NCBI GenBank assembly: GCA_045543555.1
Contig: JAZQMQ010000007.1
Span: 1-64,000 of the forward strand
Length of the DNA stretch: 64,000 nt
DNA from: Colimorpha_A sp045543555
GTDB taxonomy: Bacteria > Bacillota > Clostridia > Oscillospirales > CAG-272
Direction: 5' to 3'
Translations under genes and position numbers: made by a program
Part shown: positions 43,543 through 53,600 of the stretch, one piece after another
Numbering within the stretch: the first letter of the stretch is position 1
Layout: every line of letters starts with the position of its first letter
Notes under the pieces: generated by a model
Told to the model about the DNA's origin: nothing
The model's input: only the letters and a program-made list of their open reading frames with translations
Database searches by the model: none

Positions 43543-43571
43543 TTGTAAGTTTCCCGATTATAACTTATAAT
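43543..43571 (+). promoter_or_regulatory. Promoter of the rluA-like operon
   Basis: TTGTAA (43543-43548), 17-bp spacer, TATAAT (43566-43571). Confidence 0.78.
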
Positions 43572-43616
43572 AACATTATGAAGCTGCAACAAAAAATATG
43601 ACGGAGGGTATCGGTA

Positions 43617-44510
43617 TTGGAGCACGTTATTTCCGAAAAATACGATGGAATGCTGCTGCGAACATATTTAAGAAGCGTTTTAAATATATCAGCAGCGGAG
43701 CTCACCTCGCTTAAGCAAAAATCTAACGGAATAATGATCAATCAGTCAAGAGTAACCGTGAGATACGTTCTTCGTACATCCGATGTTCTTGCACTTAATA
43801 GGTCAGATGAAGCTTCAAGTGAAGGAATACAGCCCGTAAATCTTCCGATCGATATTATATACGAAGATGATGACATAATTGCCGTGAATAAGCCTCCGAA
43901 TATGCCCACTCACCCTTCGCATGAGCACCAATCGGACACTCTGGCTAATGCTTTATCTTATTATTTCTTAAATAAAGGGATTCCGTTTGTCTTCAGAGCG
44001 GTTAACCGTCTTGACCGTGATACAAGCGGTATCGTTATTGTCGCAAAAAACAAATCAGCCGCATATCAGCTTTCAAAAGAATTCTCTTCATTCCGCGTGG
44101 AAAAGAAATATATAGCGATCTCCGAGGGTATAACACCACCCTCATTCACGCTTGAAGCCAATATGAAGCGTCAGACGGAAAGCAAAATGAGGCGTGTTGT
44201 ATGCGAAAATAACGAGGGTCAGTATTCTCGCACAGATTTTGAGCTGATTTCGGTAAATGATTCCTACTCTGCCCTTCTTGCAACCCCAAAAACAGGAAGA
44301 ACTCATCAAATAAGGATCCATCTATCCCACCTCGGTTATCCAATAATCGGAGACACACTTTACGGTGACGAAAACGGAAGCACACTTATAAGCCGTCAGG
44401 CACTCCATGCATATTCACTCTCTTTTAACAGAATAAGCGATGGAAAATTATTAACCTTAAAAGCAAAGCTTCCATACGATATGGAAAGATTAATAAAAAA
44501 TAAACTTTAG
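43617..44510 (+). CDS. RluA-family rRNA/tRNA pseudouridine synthase
   Basis: A 297-residue enzyme that isomerises uridine to pseudouridine in RNA. An N-terminal S4-like part precedes the catalytic domain with NRLDRDTSGIVIVAKN near residue 125 (catalytic Asp) and GRTHQIRIHLSHLGYPIIGD near 240. It starts with TTG at 43617, placed nine bases after GGAGG. Which of the RluA/C/D subfamilies it belongs to is not clear. It is followed by a DUF3810-type gene in the same transcript. Confidence 0.9.
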   Translation: MEHVISEKYDGMLLRTYLRSVLNISAAELTSLKQKSNGIMINQSRVTVRYVLRTSDVLALNRSDEASSEGIQPVNLPIDIIYEDDDIIAVNKPPNMPTHPSHEHQSDTLANALSYYFLNKGIPFVFRAVNRLDRDTSGIVIVAKNKSAAYQLSKEFSSFRVEKKYIAISEGITPPSFTLEANMKRQTESKMRRVVCENNEGQYSRTDFELISVNDSYSALLATPKTGRTHQIRIHLSHLGYPIIGDTLYGDENGSTLISRQALHAYSLSFNRISDGKLLTLKAKLPYDMERLIKNKL

Positions 44511-44518
44511 GAAAAAAT

Positions 44519-45652
44519 ATGTCAAAAATCAAATCAGCATTACTTAAAGCACTTAAAATCATAAAGGAATGTACTCCGCTTTGGTGCGCCATTACACTAT
44601 TGATCGCGGTTTTGTCCGTTATTCTGTACGGTGTATTTGTAATATCACCGGAATTTGCAGATTTTTACAACAGATATATCGGAGCTTTTTTCCGTGCGCT
44701 GTTTGCCACTGTTTCAGGCATATTTCCATTCTCAATTGCCGAGACCGCTATAATGCTTTTACCGTTAATTGTAACTGTTATAATAGTAAAGATCATTAAG
44801 ACTGCAAAGGGATCGCTGCGTGATATGTTCCGTATGCTTATATGTATGTTTTCGGTTCTCACCATGTTCCTTTCTTCCTTTTCCCTTCTCTTTGCGGCAG
44901 GTTACAGAGGTTCAACACTTGACGAAAAGCTCGGCCTTGACAGGCAAAAGGTATCAGCTAAAGAGCTCTATGATACAGCGATCTACCTGCACGCTCAGAT
45001 GGAACCGTATCTTACCGAAATAACCTTCTATGCAAACGGTCACTCTGATATGCCGTACTCATTCTTTGAAATGAACGATCTTCTGCAGGACGCCTACAAA
45101 AAAGTCGCAAAGAAATACAACTTTATTTCAAATTTCAGAAGTACTGTCAAGCCCATAATTTTTAGCGAGCCCATGACTTATACCCACATTTCAGGTGTAT
45201 ATAGCTACTTTACGGGTGAATCCAATATAAATACAAACTTCCCCGATTATACCATTCCCTACACCGCGGCACACGAGCTTGCCCATCAAAGAGGCATAGC
45301 ACGCGAGGACGAAGCAAATTTTATGGCGTTTTTGGCTTGTATTGAAAGTGACGACCCATATATAAAGTACAGCGGATATATGAGCGTATATGAATACGTT
45401 CTTTCGGCGCTTTACAGAGCGGACAAAAAGCTTTATAATACCGCAATGAAGACCTGCAGCCCCTTCTTAAACAAGGAGATGCTTGCCTACAACAAATTTT
45501 TTGATAAATATGAAAAGAATGTAGCCGCAACAGTCAGCAACACCGTAAATAACGGATTTTTGCAGTCTCAAGGACAAAGCGCAGGCACCCGAAGCTACGG
45601 AATGGTAGTCGATCTTGCGGTGGCTTATTATAAAGATATAACAAATAAGTAA
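44519..45652 (+). CDS. DUF3810-type membrane protein with HELAH motif
   Basis: A 377-residue protein with three N-terminal membrane helices (about 20-40, 60-85, 105-130) and an extracytoplasmic C-terminal domain carrying TAAHELAHQRGIAREDEANFMAFLA near residue 250. HExxH-like HELAH followed by a downstream Glu resembles a zinc metalloprotease site, though no activity is established for the family. It lies 8 bases after the RluA-like gene. Confidence 0.75.
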   Translation: MSKIKSALLKALKIIKECTPLWCAITLLIAVLSVILYGVFVISPEFADFYNRYIGAFFRALFATVSGIFPFSIAETAIMLLPLIVTVIIVKIIKTAKGSLRDMFRMLICMFSVLTMFLSSFSLLFAAGYRGSTLDEKLGLDRQKVSAKELYDTAIYLHAQMEPYLTEITFYANGHSDMPYSFFEMNDLLQDAYKKVAKKYNFISNFRSTVKPIIFSEPMTYTHISGVYSYFTGESNINTNFPDYTIPYTAAHELAHQRGIAREDEANFMAFLACIESDDPYIKYSGYMSVYEYVLSALYRADKKLYNTAMKTCSPFLNKEMLAYNKFFDKYEKNVAATVSNTVNNGFLQSQGQSAGTRSYGMVVDLAVAYYKDITNK

Positions 45653-45657
45653 GAAAT

Positions 45658-45683
45658 AAGACCCGATTTATCGGGTCTTTTCT
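45658..45683 (+). terminator. Terminator after the DUF3810 gene
   Basis: AAGACCCGA (45658-45666), loop TTTA, TCGGGTCTT (45671-45679), then TTTC. Confidence 0.82.
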
Positions 45684-45686
45684 TAA

Positions 45687-45715
45687 TTGACGGAAGATGT
45701 TTATTATGATATAAT
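45687..45715 (+). promoter_or_regulatory. Promoter of the YkpA/YbiT-like ABC-F gene
   Basis: TTGACG (45687-45692), 17-bp spacer, TATAAT (45710-45715). Confidence 0.78.
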
Positions 45716-45752
45716 GGTATTTGTGTTAAAATGAGACTTGAAAGGATATAAA

Positions 45753-47366
45753 ATGATTACAGTATCAGACCTCAGCTTTCAATTTGGCGGTCAGCTTCTT
45801 TTTAAGGACGTTGATCTTAAATTTACCCCCGGTAATTGCTACGGTATAATCGGAGCAAACGGTGCGGGAAAATCCACCTTTTTAAAGATCCTATGCGGCG
45901 AGCTTGAGCCTACGAAGGGCTATGTTGCCATACCCGACACTGTAAGAATGTCGGTTCTTAAGCAGGACCACTTTGCATACGATGAATTTACCGTTCTTGA
46001 CACGGTAATTCAGGGAAACAAGCGCCTTTATGATATTATGAAGGAAAAAGACGAGATCTACGCAAAGGAAGACTTTACCGACGAGGACGGAATACGTGCC
46101 TCTGAGCTTGAAGGTGAGTTTGCCGAGCTTGGCGGTTGGGAAGCAGAATCCGATGCCTCCAAGCTTATTCAGGGTCTTGGTCTTAGCGACACCATTCTCT
46201 ACGACGTAATGTCGACCCTGAAGGAAAGCGAAAAGGTCAAGGTGCTTCTTGCACAGGCTCTTTTCGGTAATCCCGACATAATCCTTCTCGACGAGCCTAC
46301 AAACGGTCTCGATATCGACGCAGTAAGATGGCTTGAAGACTTCCTTGCCGACTATTTCGGTACCGTTCTTGTTGTCTCCCACGACCGTCACTTCTTAAAC
46401 AACGTCTGCACCAACATCGTCGATATCGACTACGGCTCGATCAAAATGTACGTCGGTAACTACGAATTCTGGTACGAATCCAGCCAGCTCGTTCAGAGAC
46501 TTCTTAAGCAGCAGAACAAGAAAAACGAGGAAAAGATCAGAGAGCTTCAGGCATTTATCTCCCGCTTCTCCGCAAACAAGAGTAAATCCCGTCAGGCAAC
46601 AGCAAGAAGAAAACTGCTTGACAAGATCTCCCTTGAAGAGATACCAGCATCGAGCAGACGTTATCCATTTATCGGGTTTGACATGGACCGCGAGGCAGGA
46701 AAGGATATTCTTTTTGTTAACGATCTTACAAAGAGCGTAAACGGTGAAATTCTTTTTAAGAACCTTAATTTTATAGTAAACAAGGGCGACAAGATCGCAT
46801 TTGTTGGTAACGAGCAGGCTATAACAGCACTTTTCAGAGTGCTTATGGAGGAGACCGAGCCCGACAGCGGCTCGTTCAAATGGGGGGTCAGCATAACCAC
46901 CTCCTACTTCCCGCATGATAACAGCGAATATTTCAACGGCTGTAAAGATTCCATAATCGATTGGATGAGAAGATATTCAAAGGACCAGACCGAGACCTAT
47001 CTGCGCGGATTCCTTGGCAGAATGCTCTTCTCAAATGAGAACGTGTTTAAGGAAGTACACGTTCTTTCCGGTGGTGAGAAGGTCAGATGTATGTTCTCCC
47101 GAATGATGCTATTCGGCTCAAACGTGCTTCTTCTCGATCAGCCCACCGACCATCTCGATCTTGAATCCATTACCGCTGTAAACAACGGCCTTTCCGCATT
47201 CAAGGGTAACGTTCTCTTCACCTCCCACGACTACGAGATGGTTAATACCGTTGCAAACAGAATTATCGAAATACGCGACGAAGGAACGTGGGTAGACCGT
47301 CAAGGCAACTATGAAGACTTTGTAGAGTATAAGAAGTCAAAGGGCGAATTTAATTTTAAGCTATAA
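45753..47366 (+). CDS. ABC-F protein, YkpA/YbiT type, with one degenerate ATP site
   Basis: A 537-residue cytosolic protein with two ATPase domains joined by a helical linker and no membrane part, as in ribosome-associated ABC-F proteins. Domain 1 has Walker A GANGAGKST and Walker B LLDEPTNGLD, but its signature is replaced by TLKESEKVKV. Domain 2 keeps LSGGEKVRC but its Walker A is VGNEQAITA and the catalytic Glu is Gln463 (LLDQPTDHLD). So one composite ATP site is intact and the other is dead. Loss of the first signature and second Walker A is, as I recall, also seen in B. subtilis YkpA; the Gln is additional. ATG 45753 has AAAGGA six bases upstream. Confidence 0.9.
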   Translation: MITVSDLSFQFGGQLLFKDVDLKFTPGNCYGIIGANGAGKSTFLKILCGELEPTKGYVAIPDTVRMSVLKQDHFAYDEFTVLDTVIQGNKRLYDIMKEKDEIYAKEDFTDEDGIRASELEGEFAELGGWEAESDASKLIQGLGLSDTILYDVMSTLKESEKVKVLLAQALFGNPDIILLDEPTNGLDIDAVRWLEDFLADYFGTVLVVSHDRHFLNNVCTNIVDIDYGSIKMYVGNYEFWYESSQLVQRLLKQQNKKNEEKIRELQAFISRFSANKSKSRQATARRKLLDKISLEEIPASSRRYPFIGFDMDREAGKDILFVNDLTKSVNGEILFKNLNFIVNKGDKIAFVGNEQAITALFRVLMEETEPDSGSFKWGVSITTSYFPHDNSEYFNGCKDSIIDWMRRYSKDQTETYLRGFLGRMLFSNENVFKEVHVLSGGEKVRCMFSRMMLFGSNVLLLDQPTDHLDLESITAVNNGLSAFKGNVLFTSHDYEMVNTVANRIIEIRDEGTWVDRQGNYEDFVEYKKSKGEFNFKL

Positions 47367-47370
47367 TATA

Positions 47371-47403
47371 AAAAATTCCTCTCTTCCGAGAGGAATTTTT
47401 TTA
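47371..47403. terminator. Bidirectional terminator ABC-F / glycoside hydrolase copy 1
   Basis: A 13-bp stem (47371-47383 with 47388-47400), loop TTCC, A- and T-runs on both sides. Its core matches the hairpin after the second glycoside hydrolase. Confidence 0.9.
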
Positions 47404-50400
47404 TTAATACTCGATAAGTTCAGGTGCACCAAGGAGTCCCGATTCCTTGATATAGTAATCGTAGCTCCACTGATCCCCTGTTGTACGCCAAGCGCTAGGT
47501 CCGTACCAAGTTGACGTAAAGGCAGAGGTAATGTGGAGAGGTCCGAAGGTATTGATACGGCTTGCGGAAATCTCAATTTCAAGAGTATGCTCGCCCTCGG
47601 AAAGATATCCAAGGTCTGCAGTATGAGGAGCAAGTGAAACGTTTGAAACACGCTTGCCGTCAAGATTTACAGCAATGCAAGGAGTGCAGAAGAGACCAAG
47701 CTTAACCTTAAGCGATCTTCCTCCGTCAATCTTATAACGAAGAGTGAGCTTACCACCGTAGAACGTAAGACCCTGTTTTGTCCAATCGCCAACATCAAGA
47801 GTCCTTACAGGAGCTGTTATTACAGCCTTATCACCCTCTGCTTTTGTTCCGAAATCACCGAGAACAAAGATATTTTCAACGTTACTTACTGCACAGAACG
47901 GCTTTTCTATAACTATAACGTTCTCACCCTTATTGATCTTGCCAAGCTTGATCTTATGAATGGAGAAGTCGACGTAGTAACCAAGATACTCGGCACTAAG
48001 ATCATTTCCGTTATATGTAACCTTGGATATATCTCTGTCTTCAAGAGCAAGGAATGCGTTTTCAACTTCTATGTCAGAAGTAAATACAAATTCTGTTGTA
48101 ATCGTATTCTTCGGCTCTACTGCGGGGAATACCCAAGGCTGAGCGTGATCGGCAGTACCCGTTGACATACCGAGCGACTCTTTAGCCTTTACGCAAAGGC
48201 GGAGTGTTTCCTCTTTGTCCTGCCACTGACCGTCGTCAAGCTTCCATCTTGCCATATCGAGAACAAGCACGTTATCTTCAGAGAGTACAAGCTCTGCTTT
48301 GCCCAATTTTGTAACGTTCTTAGCGTTATCATCGGAGTTCTCGGAAACTGCTTCGGACTTGCCGTTCTCAAGACGGAGAAGGATCGAGTCCTCTGCGTAG
48401 CACTCCCAATCAATTATGGTATTTCCGTTCTCATAACGCGCGGGAATGACCTTTATATCACCTGTTTGTGTATCCATAAGAGTAGGAACGAACTCGCCTC
48501 TTACAGTTATTACGTAGCTTTCCTTTTCAGGCTCAACGTTTCTGTCACAGTTGTAAGCGTGACAAATAAAGACATTATATCCCTCGCCGTCTTTTCTCAT
48601 TCCGTATATTATGTCCTTTGTCTTTCTTCCATCGACATAATTTACAGAAACAGTACGGTAATCTTCAAGCGCGGAAGCGATCTTATTTTCATCCCATTCT
48701 ACATTTGAAGACATAGATGAGAGAACCTTTGCGTCGTCGCTGAACTGAGCGTCAACGTACTTGGGAGCGTCACCGACAAGTATAAGCTTTCCACCGTTAG
48801 AAGCAAACTCGGTAAGTGCGTTAAGAGTAGTGCGACGAATATTACGACAACCGGGAATAACGACAACGTCATATGTCATCTTTCCAACCTTAAAGCCGGA
48901 TTCGGTCTTCTCATACTGCTCAGGAAGATTAGCTTCGCTTATGTAATCGAAATCAAGGTTATTATGAATAAGCCAATTTGTTATATTGGAGAATTCATTC
49001 TCAAGCTGTGACTTAGCTGCACCCGTTATATCATCTGCACCAAACTCCATCCAGAGAGACTCGATGGGATGGACAACAGCGATCTTAACATTAGGTATAC
49101 CTCTCGTCATAAGGGTATTCACTCTTGCGAAATGATCCTCAATAAAGGAATACTCATTGTACCAAGAAGACTGATGACCGATAGAAGCGGGATAATCACG
49201 CTTAGCCTCACCCTTCATATTTACCCAATATAGATGAGGAACTCTTACGGTAACGCCGAGAGCTGCCTGCCAGTCACCCTGGAGCTTATGACCCCTGAAG
49301 TCGAAGTCCCAGTTTGTAACACCGTAAAGCTCACTCATAACGCCGGGGCGTCCATACTGATGTGCGATACTCGAAGCCTGCTTAAGTGTTGTGAATTCGC
49401 GTCTATCGCAAAGCAGGTCTATTCCGGGAAGTCCGAAATTACGAAGTGAACGCATACATTCGCTGACCCACACGGTCTGTGAGCAGAGCCTAGGCTCAGA
49501 CATCATGTGACCGGTGAGCAAAATGCCATTATCCTCGCACCACTTACCGAGATTATCACCAAACGCATTAACAAATCTGTCTGCAACGTGATCGTGATAG
49601 CGGTAACGGGCTGTCTGCGCCTGACCCTTTATATCCCAGAACACCTCGGGAAGAGTTTCAAGGAAGCTTGTACCATATTCAGCCTTATATGTATCCTCAA
49701 AATCAGCAGTGTAAGGAATACATACGTCTTTTTCATCATGAGCATTATCGAAATTGCCCTTGGGAGTGTGCTGTGGCTCATCAGTGAAGATTGCAGGGAC
49801 AGTTTTTCCAAACTCATCGCCCAGAACTTCCTTATATCTCTCGTGTGTAAATCTTATAAACTCGTCAAGCGCGGGCTTATAAAGCGTATCAACATAAGTT
49901 CCGAAATTGAACCAAGGATTGGGCTCCGGGCTCTGCATATAAGCATACCACAACTTACCGTTTACAGCGTCGCCTTCTTTGATCATTCTGTATGAGGTCA
50001 TATATCCCTCGTCATCAAGAACGACATCATATTTACCGAGCAGGACTCCACCTTTAGCTCTTGAAACCCTCGCAGAAGCAGATTTTACTGTGTTGATCTG
50101 TACACATTCTTCATTTGAAACAGTGGTGAAAAGAATGAATTTATTACGATATTCCTCTTTTTTTGTTACATATCCACCGGCAAAGCCAGAGGGCCACTTG
50201 TCTTCGTCATAGAGCCAGCTGAGCATCTGCTCCTTCTTTGCCTTTTCGTTGCAAAGCTTTGTAAGTGCCATATATTCATCGGAAAGATATGTGGTGGACA
50301 TTCCTACACGTGTGTGCATATGGAAACCACCCATTCCCATCTCCTTCATAAACTCGATCTCTTTTAAGAGTTCGTCGCCCTTAAGATCGCAGTTCCACGC

Positions 50401-50487
50401 CCAGAAGGGTGTGCATCTATATTCAGAAGTAGGATTCTTGAATAGTTCTTCTGACAACTTGGGGGCATTATTCTTTGAGTATAACAT
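47404..50487 (-). CDS. GH106-like glycoside hydrolase (copy 1)
   Basis: A 1027-residue enzyme without signal peptide, so likely cytosolic. The N-terminal TIM-barrel part has PFWAWNCDLKGDELLKEI near residue 25, GMGGFHMHTRVGM near 50 and WLYDEDKWPSGFAGGY near 90, with FTDEPQHTPKG near 245, all reminiscent of GH106 alpha-L-rhamnosidases and related GH2-like enzymes. Later parts include a Rossmann-like VVVIPGCRN stretch and a C-terminal carbohydrate-binding beta sandwich (GPLHITSAFTSTWYGP). Substrate and exact family are inferred. AGGAGG precedes ATG. It is a tandem paralog of the next gene and has its own promoter and terminator. Confidence 0.7.
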   Translation of the reverse strand: MLYSKNNAPKLSEELFKNPTSEYRCTPFWAWNCDLKGDELLKEIEFMKEMGMGGFHMHTRVGMSTTYLSDEYMALTKLCNEKAKKEQMLSWLYDEDKWPSGFAGGYVTKKEEYRNKFILFTTVSNEECVQINTVKSASARVSRAKGGVLLGKYDVVLDDEGYMTSYRMIKEGDAVNGKLWYAYMQSPEPNPWFNFGTYVDTLYKPALDEFIRFTHERYKEVLGDEFGKTVPAIFTDEPQHTPKGNFDNAHDEKDVCIPYTADFEDTYKAEYGTSFLETLPEVFWDIKGQAQTARYRYHDHVADRFVNAFGDNLGKWCEDNGILLTGHMMSEPRLCSQTVWVSECMRSLRNFGLPGIDLLCDRREFTTLKQASSIAHQYGRPGVMSELYGVTNWDFDFRGHKLQGDWQAALGVTVRVPHLYWVNMKGEAKRDYPASIGHQSSWYNEYSFIEDHFARVNTLMTRGIPNVKIAVVHPIESLWMEFGADDITGAAKSQLENEFSNITNWLIHNNLDFDYISEANLPEQYEKTESGFKVGKMTYDVVVIPGCRNIRRTTLNALTEFASNGGKLILVGDAPKYVDAQFSDDAKVLSSMSSNVEWDENKIASALEDYRTVSVNYVDGRKTKDIIYGMRKDGEGYNVFICHAYNCDRNVEPEKESYVITVRGEFVPTLMDTQTGDIKVIPARYENGNTIIDWECYAEDSILLRLENGKSEAVSENSDDNAKNVTKLGKAELVLSEDNVLVLDMARWKLDDGQWQDKEETLRLCVKAKESLGMSTGTADHAQPWVFPAVEPKNTITTEFVFTSDIEVENAFLALEDRDISKVTYNGNDLSAEYLGYYVDFSIHKIKLGKINKGENVIVIEKPFCAVSNVENIFVLGDFGTKAEGDKAVITAPVRTLDVGDWTKQGLTFYGGKLTLRYKIDGGRSLKVKLGLFCTPCIAVNLDGKRVSNVSLAPHTADLGYLSEGEHTLEIEISASRINTFGPLHITSAFTSTWYGPSAWRTTGDQWSYDYYIKESGLLGAPELIEY

Positions 50488-50517
50488 AAGTATATCCTCC
50501 TATAATTTACTAATAAA

Positions 50518-50546
50518 ATTATACATTAAATGCTATAATATTGCAA
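50518..50546 (-). promoter_or_regulatory. Promoter of glycoside hydrolase copy 1
   Basis: On the minus strand TTGCAA (50546-50541), 17-bp spacer, TATAAT (50523-50518). The AAAAGTTATTGCAAT around the -35 is identical before copy 2. Confidence 0.78.
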
Positions 50547-50563
50547 TAACTTTTCAGAAAATA

Positions 50564-50603
50564 GTTAAGAATATTCCTCTCTTTCGAGAGGAATATTCTT
50601 AAC
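50564..50603. terminator. Hairpin after glycoside hydrolase copy 2
   Basis: A perfect 18-bp stem (50564-50581 with 50586-50603), loop TTTC. It shares the core ATTCCTCTC/GAGAGGAAT with the hairpin at 47371, showing the terminator was duplicated with the gene. It overlaps the last codons of copy 2. Confidence 0.75.
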
Positions 50604-53600
50604 AGTATTCAATAAGTTCAGGGGCAGTGAGAATTCCGGAAGGCTTGATAAAATAGTCATAGCTCCACTCTTCTCCGGTCGTTCTCCATGCTTTTGGTCC
50701 GTACCAAATATTTGTGAATGCGTCTGTTATATGAAGTGGACCGAATGTGTTGATACGGCTTGCTGAAATCTCAATTTCAAGCGTATGTTCACCATCAGTT
50801 AGATAACCGAGATCCGCTGTATGCGGAGCAAGAGATACGTTCGTTATGCGCTTACCATCAAGCTTAACAATAATACACGGTGCGCGGAATTTGCCAAGCT
50901 TAAGTTTGAGACGTCTTCCGCCATTGATTTTATAACTAAGAGCAAGCTTTCCGCCATAGAAGGTCAAGCCCTGCTTAGTCCAGTCACCGATATCAAGCGT
51001 TCTTATTGGGGCAGTTATAACAGCTTGATCCTTCTCTGCCTTTGTCCCGAAATCTCCAAGAATATAGATGTTCTCAACGTTACTTACAGCACCGAACGGC
51101 TTCTCAATTACAATAACATTTTCGCCCGCATTGATCTTTCCAAGCTCAATCTTATGAATTGAAAAGTCTACGTAATATCCAAGATATTTTCTATCAAGTT
51201 CTTTGCCGTTGAATATCACCTTGGATATCTCTCTGTCTTCGATGGCAAGAAACGCATTTTCAACTTCTATTTCCGAATTAAATATAAATTCTGTAGTAAT
51301 CTTATTTTTAGGAACAATTGGGGGGAAAGCCCAGGGCTGAGCATGGCTATCAGCTGCCGTTGATATGTTGAGTGCTTCCTTAGCCTTGATTGTAAGACGA
51401 AGATTCTCTTCCTTATCTTGCCAATCACCATCGTCGACCTTCCATTTTGCCATATCAAGCACAAGGACGTTATCCTCTGCCAAAGCAACACTTGCTGTGC
51501 CAAGCTTTTCAGTGGTTTTTACATTACTTTCATTTCGTTCTTCTGAAATGTTACTTCTTCCCTTCTCCAGACGTAGAAGGATCGAATCCTCTGCATAGCA
51601 CTCCCAATCGATAAGAGTGTTTCCGCCTTCATAACGCGCCGATATAGGCTTGATATCACCTGTCTGTGTATCCATTAAGATCGGAGACAACTCTCCCTTG
51701 ACAGTTATAACATACCTTTCCTTTTCACTATCATATCCCGTATCGTTTACAGCGGGAGTTATCCTTTCTCTGGTGATAACCTTGTATCGTTCTTTGTGAG
51801 CTACAATAACCTTTTCATCGGGATTATATGCATGGCAGACAAACAGGTTATATCCATCGCCATCTTGTCTCATGCCGCATATAATGTCCTTTGTCTTTGT
51901 GCCGTCAGGTAAATTAACAGAAACCGTGACATAATCTTTAAGTGCAGAAGCAATCTTATTTTCATCCCATTCAACATTATCAGCAACAGAAGCTAAGGAC
52001 TTTGCATCATCGCTGAACTGAGCATCAACGTATTTGGGTGCATCACCAACAAGGATCAGTTTGCCACCGATTGCAGCAAACTCAGAAAGAGCGTTAAGTG
52101 TGGTACGACGAATGTTTCTACATCCGGGAATTACCACAACGTCATAGGTCATTTTTCCGATCTTAAATCCACGCTCTGTTTTCTCATATAGCTCAGGAAT
52201 TAACGCTTCACTCACGTAGTCAAAATCAAGATTGTTTAACAGAAGCCAATTCGTGATATCGGCAAATTCCTTTTCAAGTCTACGTCTTGTCTCTCCTGTT
52301 ACGTCGTCGGCCCCGTATTCCATAAAGAGAGACTCAATGGGATGAACGACAGCTATCTTAATATCAGGAGTTCCCCTTGTCATAAGGGTATTAACTCTTG
52401 CGAAATGGTCCTCAATAAAGGAATATTCGTTATACCAAGATGACTGATGTCCTATAGACGCAGGATAATCTCGCTTAGACTCCCCCTTCATATTTACCCA
52501 ATATAGATGCGGTACTCTCACAGTAACGCCTAGAGCTGCCTGCCAATCACCCTGCAGTTTATGTCCTTTAAAGTCGAAGTCCCAATTTGTAACTCCGTAA
52601 AGTTCGCTCATAACACCCGAGCGCCCATATTGATGGGCAAGACTTGCAGCCTGCTTGGCGGTAGTAAATTCTCTGGCGTCACAAAGAATATCGATTCCCG
52701 GAATTCCGAATTTGCGCATGGATCTCATGCATTCTCCGCACCATTTTGTTTGAGAAGAAAGCTGTGATTCAACCATCACATGACCTGTAAGCAGAATTCC
52801 GTTCTTTTCACACCAATCGCCAATATTATCTCCGTATGCCTGAGCAAAACGGTCAGCAACGTGATTATGATAACGGTATCGCGCGGTCTGTGCTTCTCCC
52901 TTCACATCCCAAAATATCTCGGGAAGTGTTTTGAGAAAGCTTACACCGTACTCAGCTTTATAGGTATCCTCAAAATCGGTTGTATATGGAAGAAGGAGCT
53001 CTTCCCTATCACGAGAATTACTAAAATATCCTTTGCTTGTGTACTGTGGCTCGTCTGTAAAGATAGCAGGAACAGATCTGCCAAACTCATCACCCAGTAC
53101 TTCCTTATATCTCTCGTGTGTTATTCTGATAAACTCGTCAATTGCAGGCTTTGAGAGTGTATCTACGTAAGAACCGAAATTGTAACGAGGGCTGCTTTTC
53201 GCCGTCTGCATATATGCATACCATACACGTCCCGAAGCCACATCGCCTTCATTGATCATTTTATAAGAGGTCATATAACCGTCATTATCGAGAACAACGT
53301 CGTATTTACCAAGCAATTTTCCTCGATCACCACCACCGAGCTGTTCGTTTTCTTCTTCGGTAACGCTCGTGAAAAATATATATTTAGCCCTGTTTTCAAT
53401 ATTGTCTCTGGTAACATATCCGCCACCAAAGCCTGAAGGCCATTTGTCTTCGTCATAGAGCCAGCTAAGCATTTGTTCCTTCTTAGCCTTCTCATTGCAT
53501 AGCTTTGCCAAAGCCATATATTCATCGGACAGATAGGTAGTGGACATTCCTACACGGGTGTGTATATGGAAGCCTCCCATTCCCATTTCCTTCATAAAAT

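Noticed and set aside
47956..50602. Plus-strand ORFs opposite the glycoside hydrolase genes
   Set aside because: Frames are shadows in both paralogs and have no ribosome binding sites.
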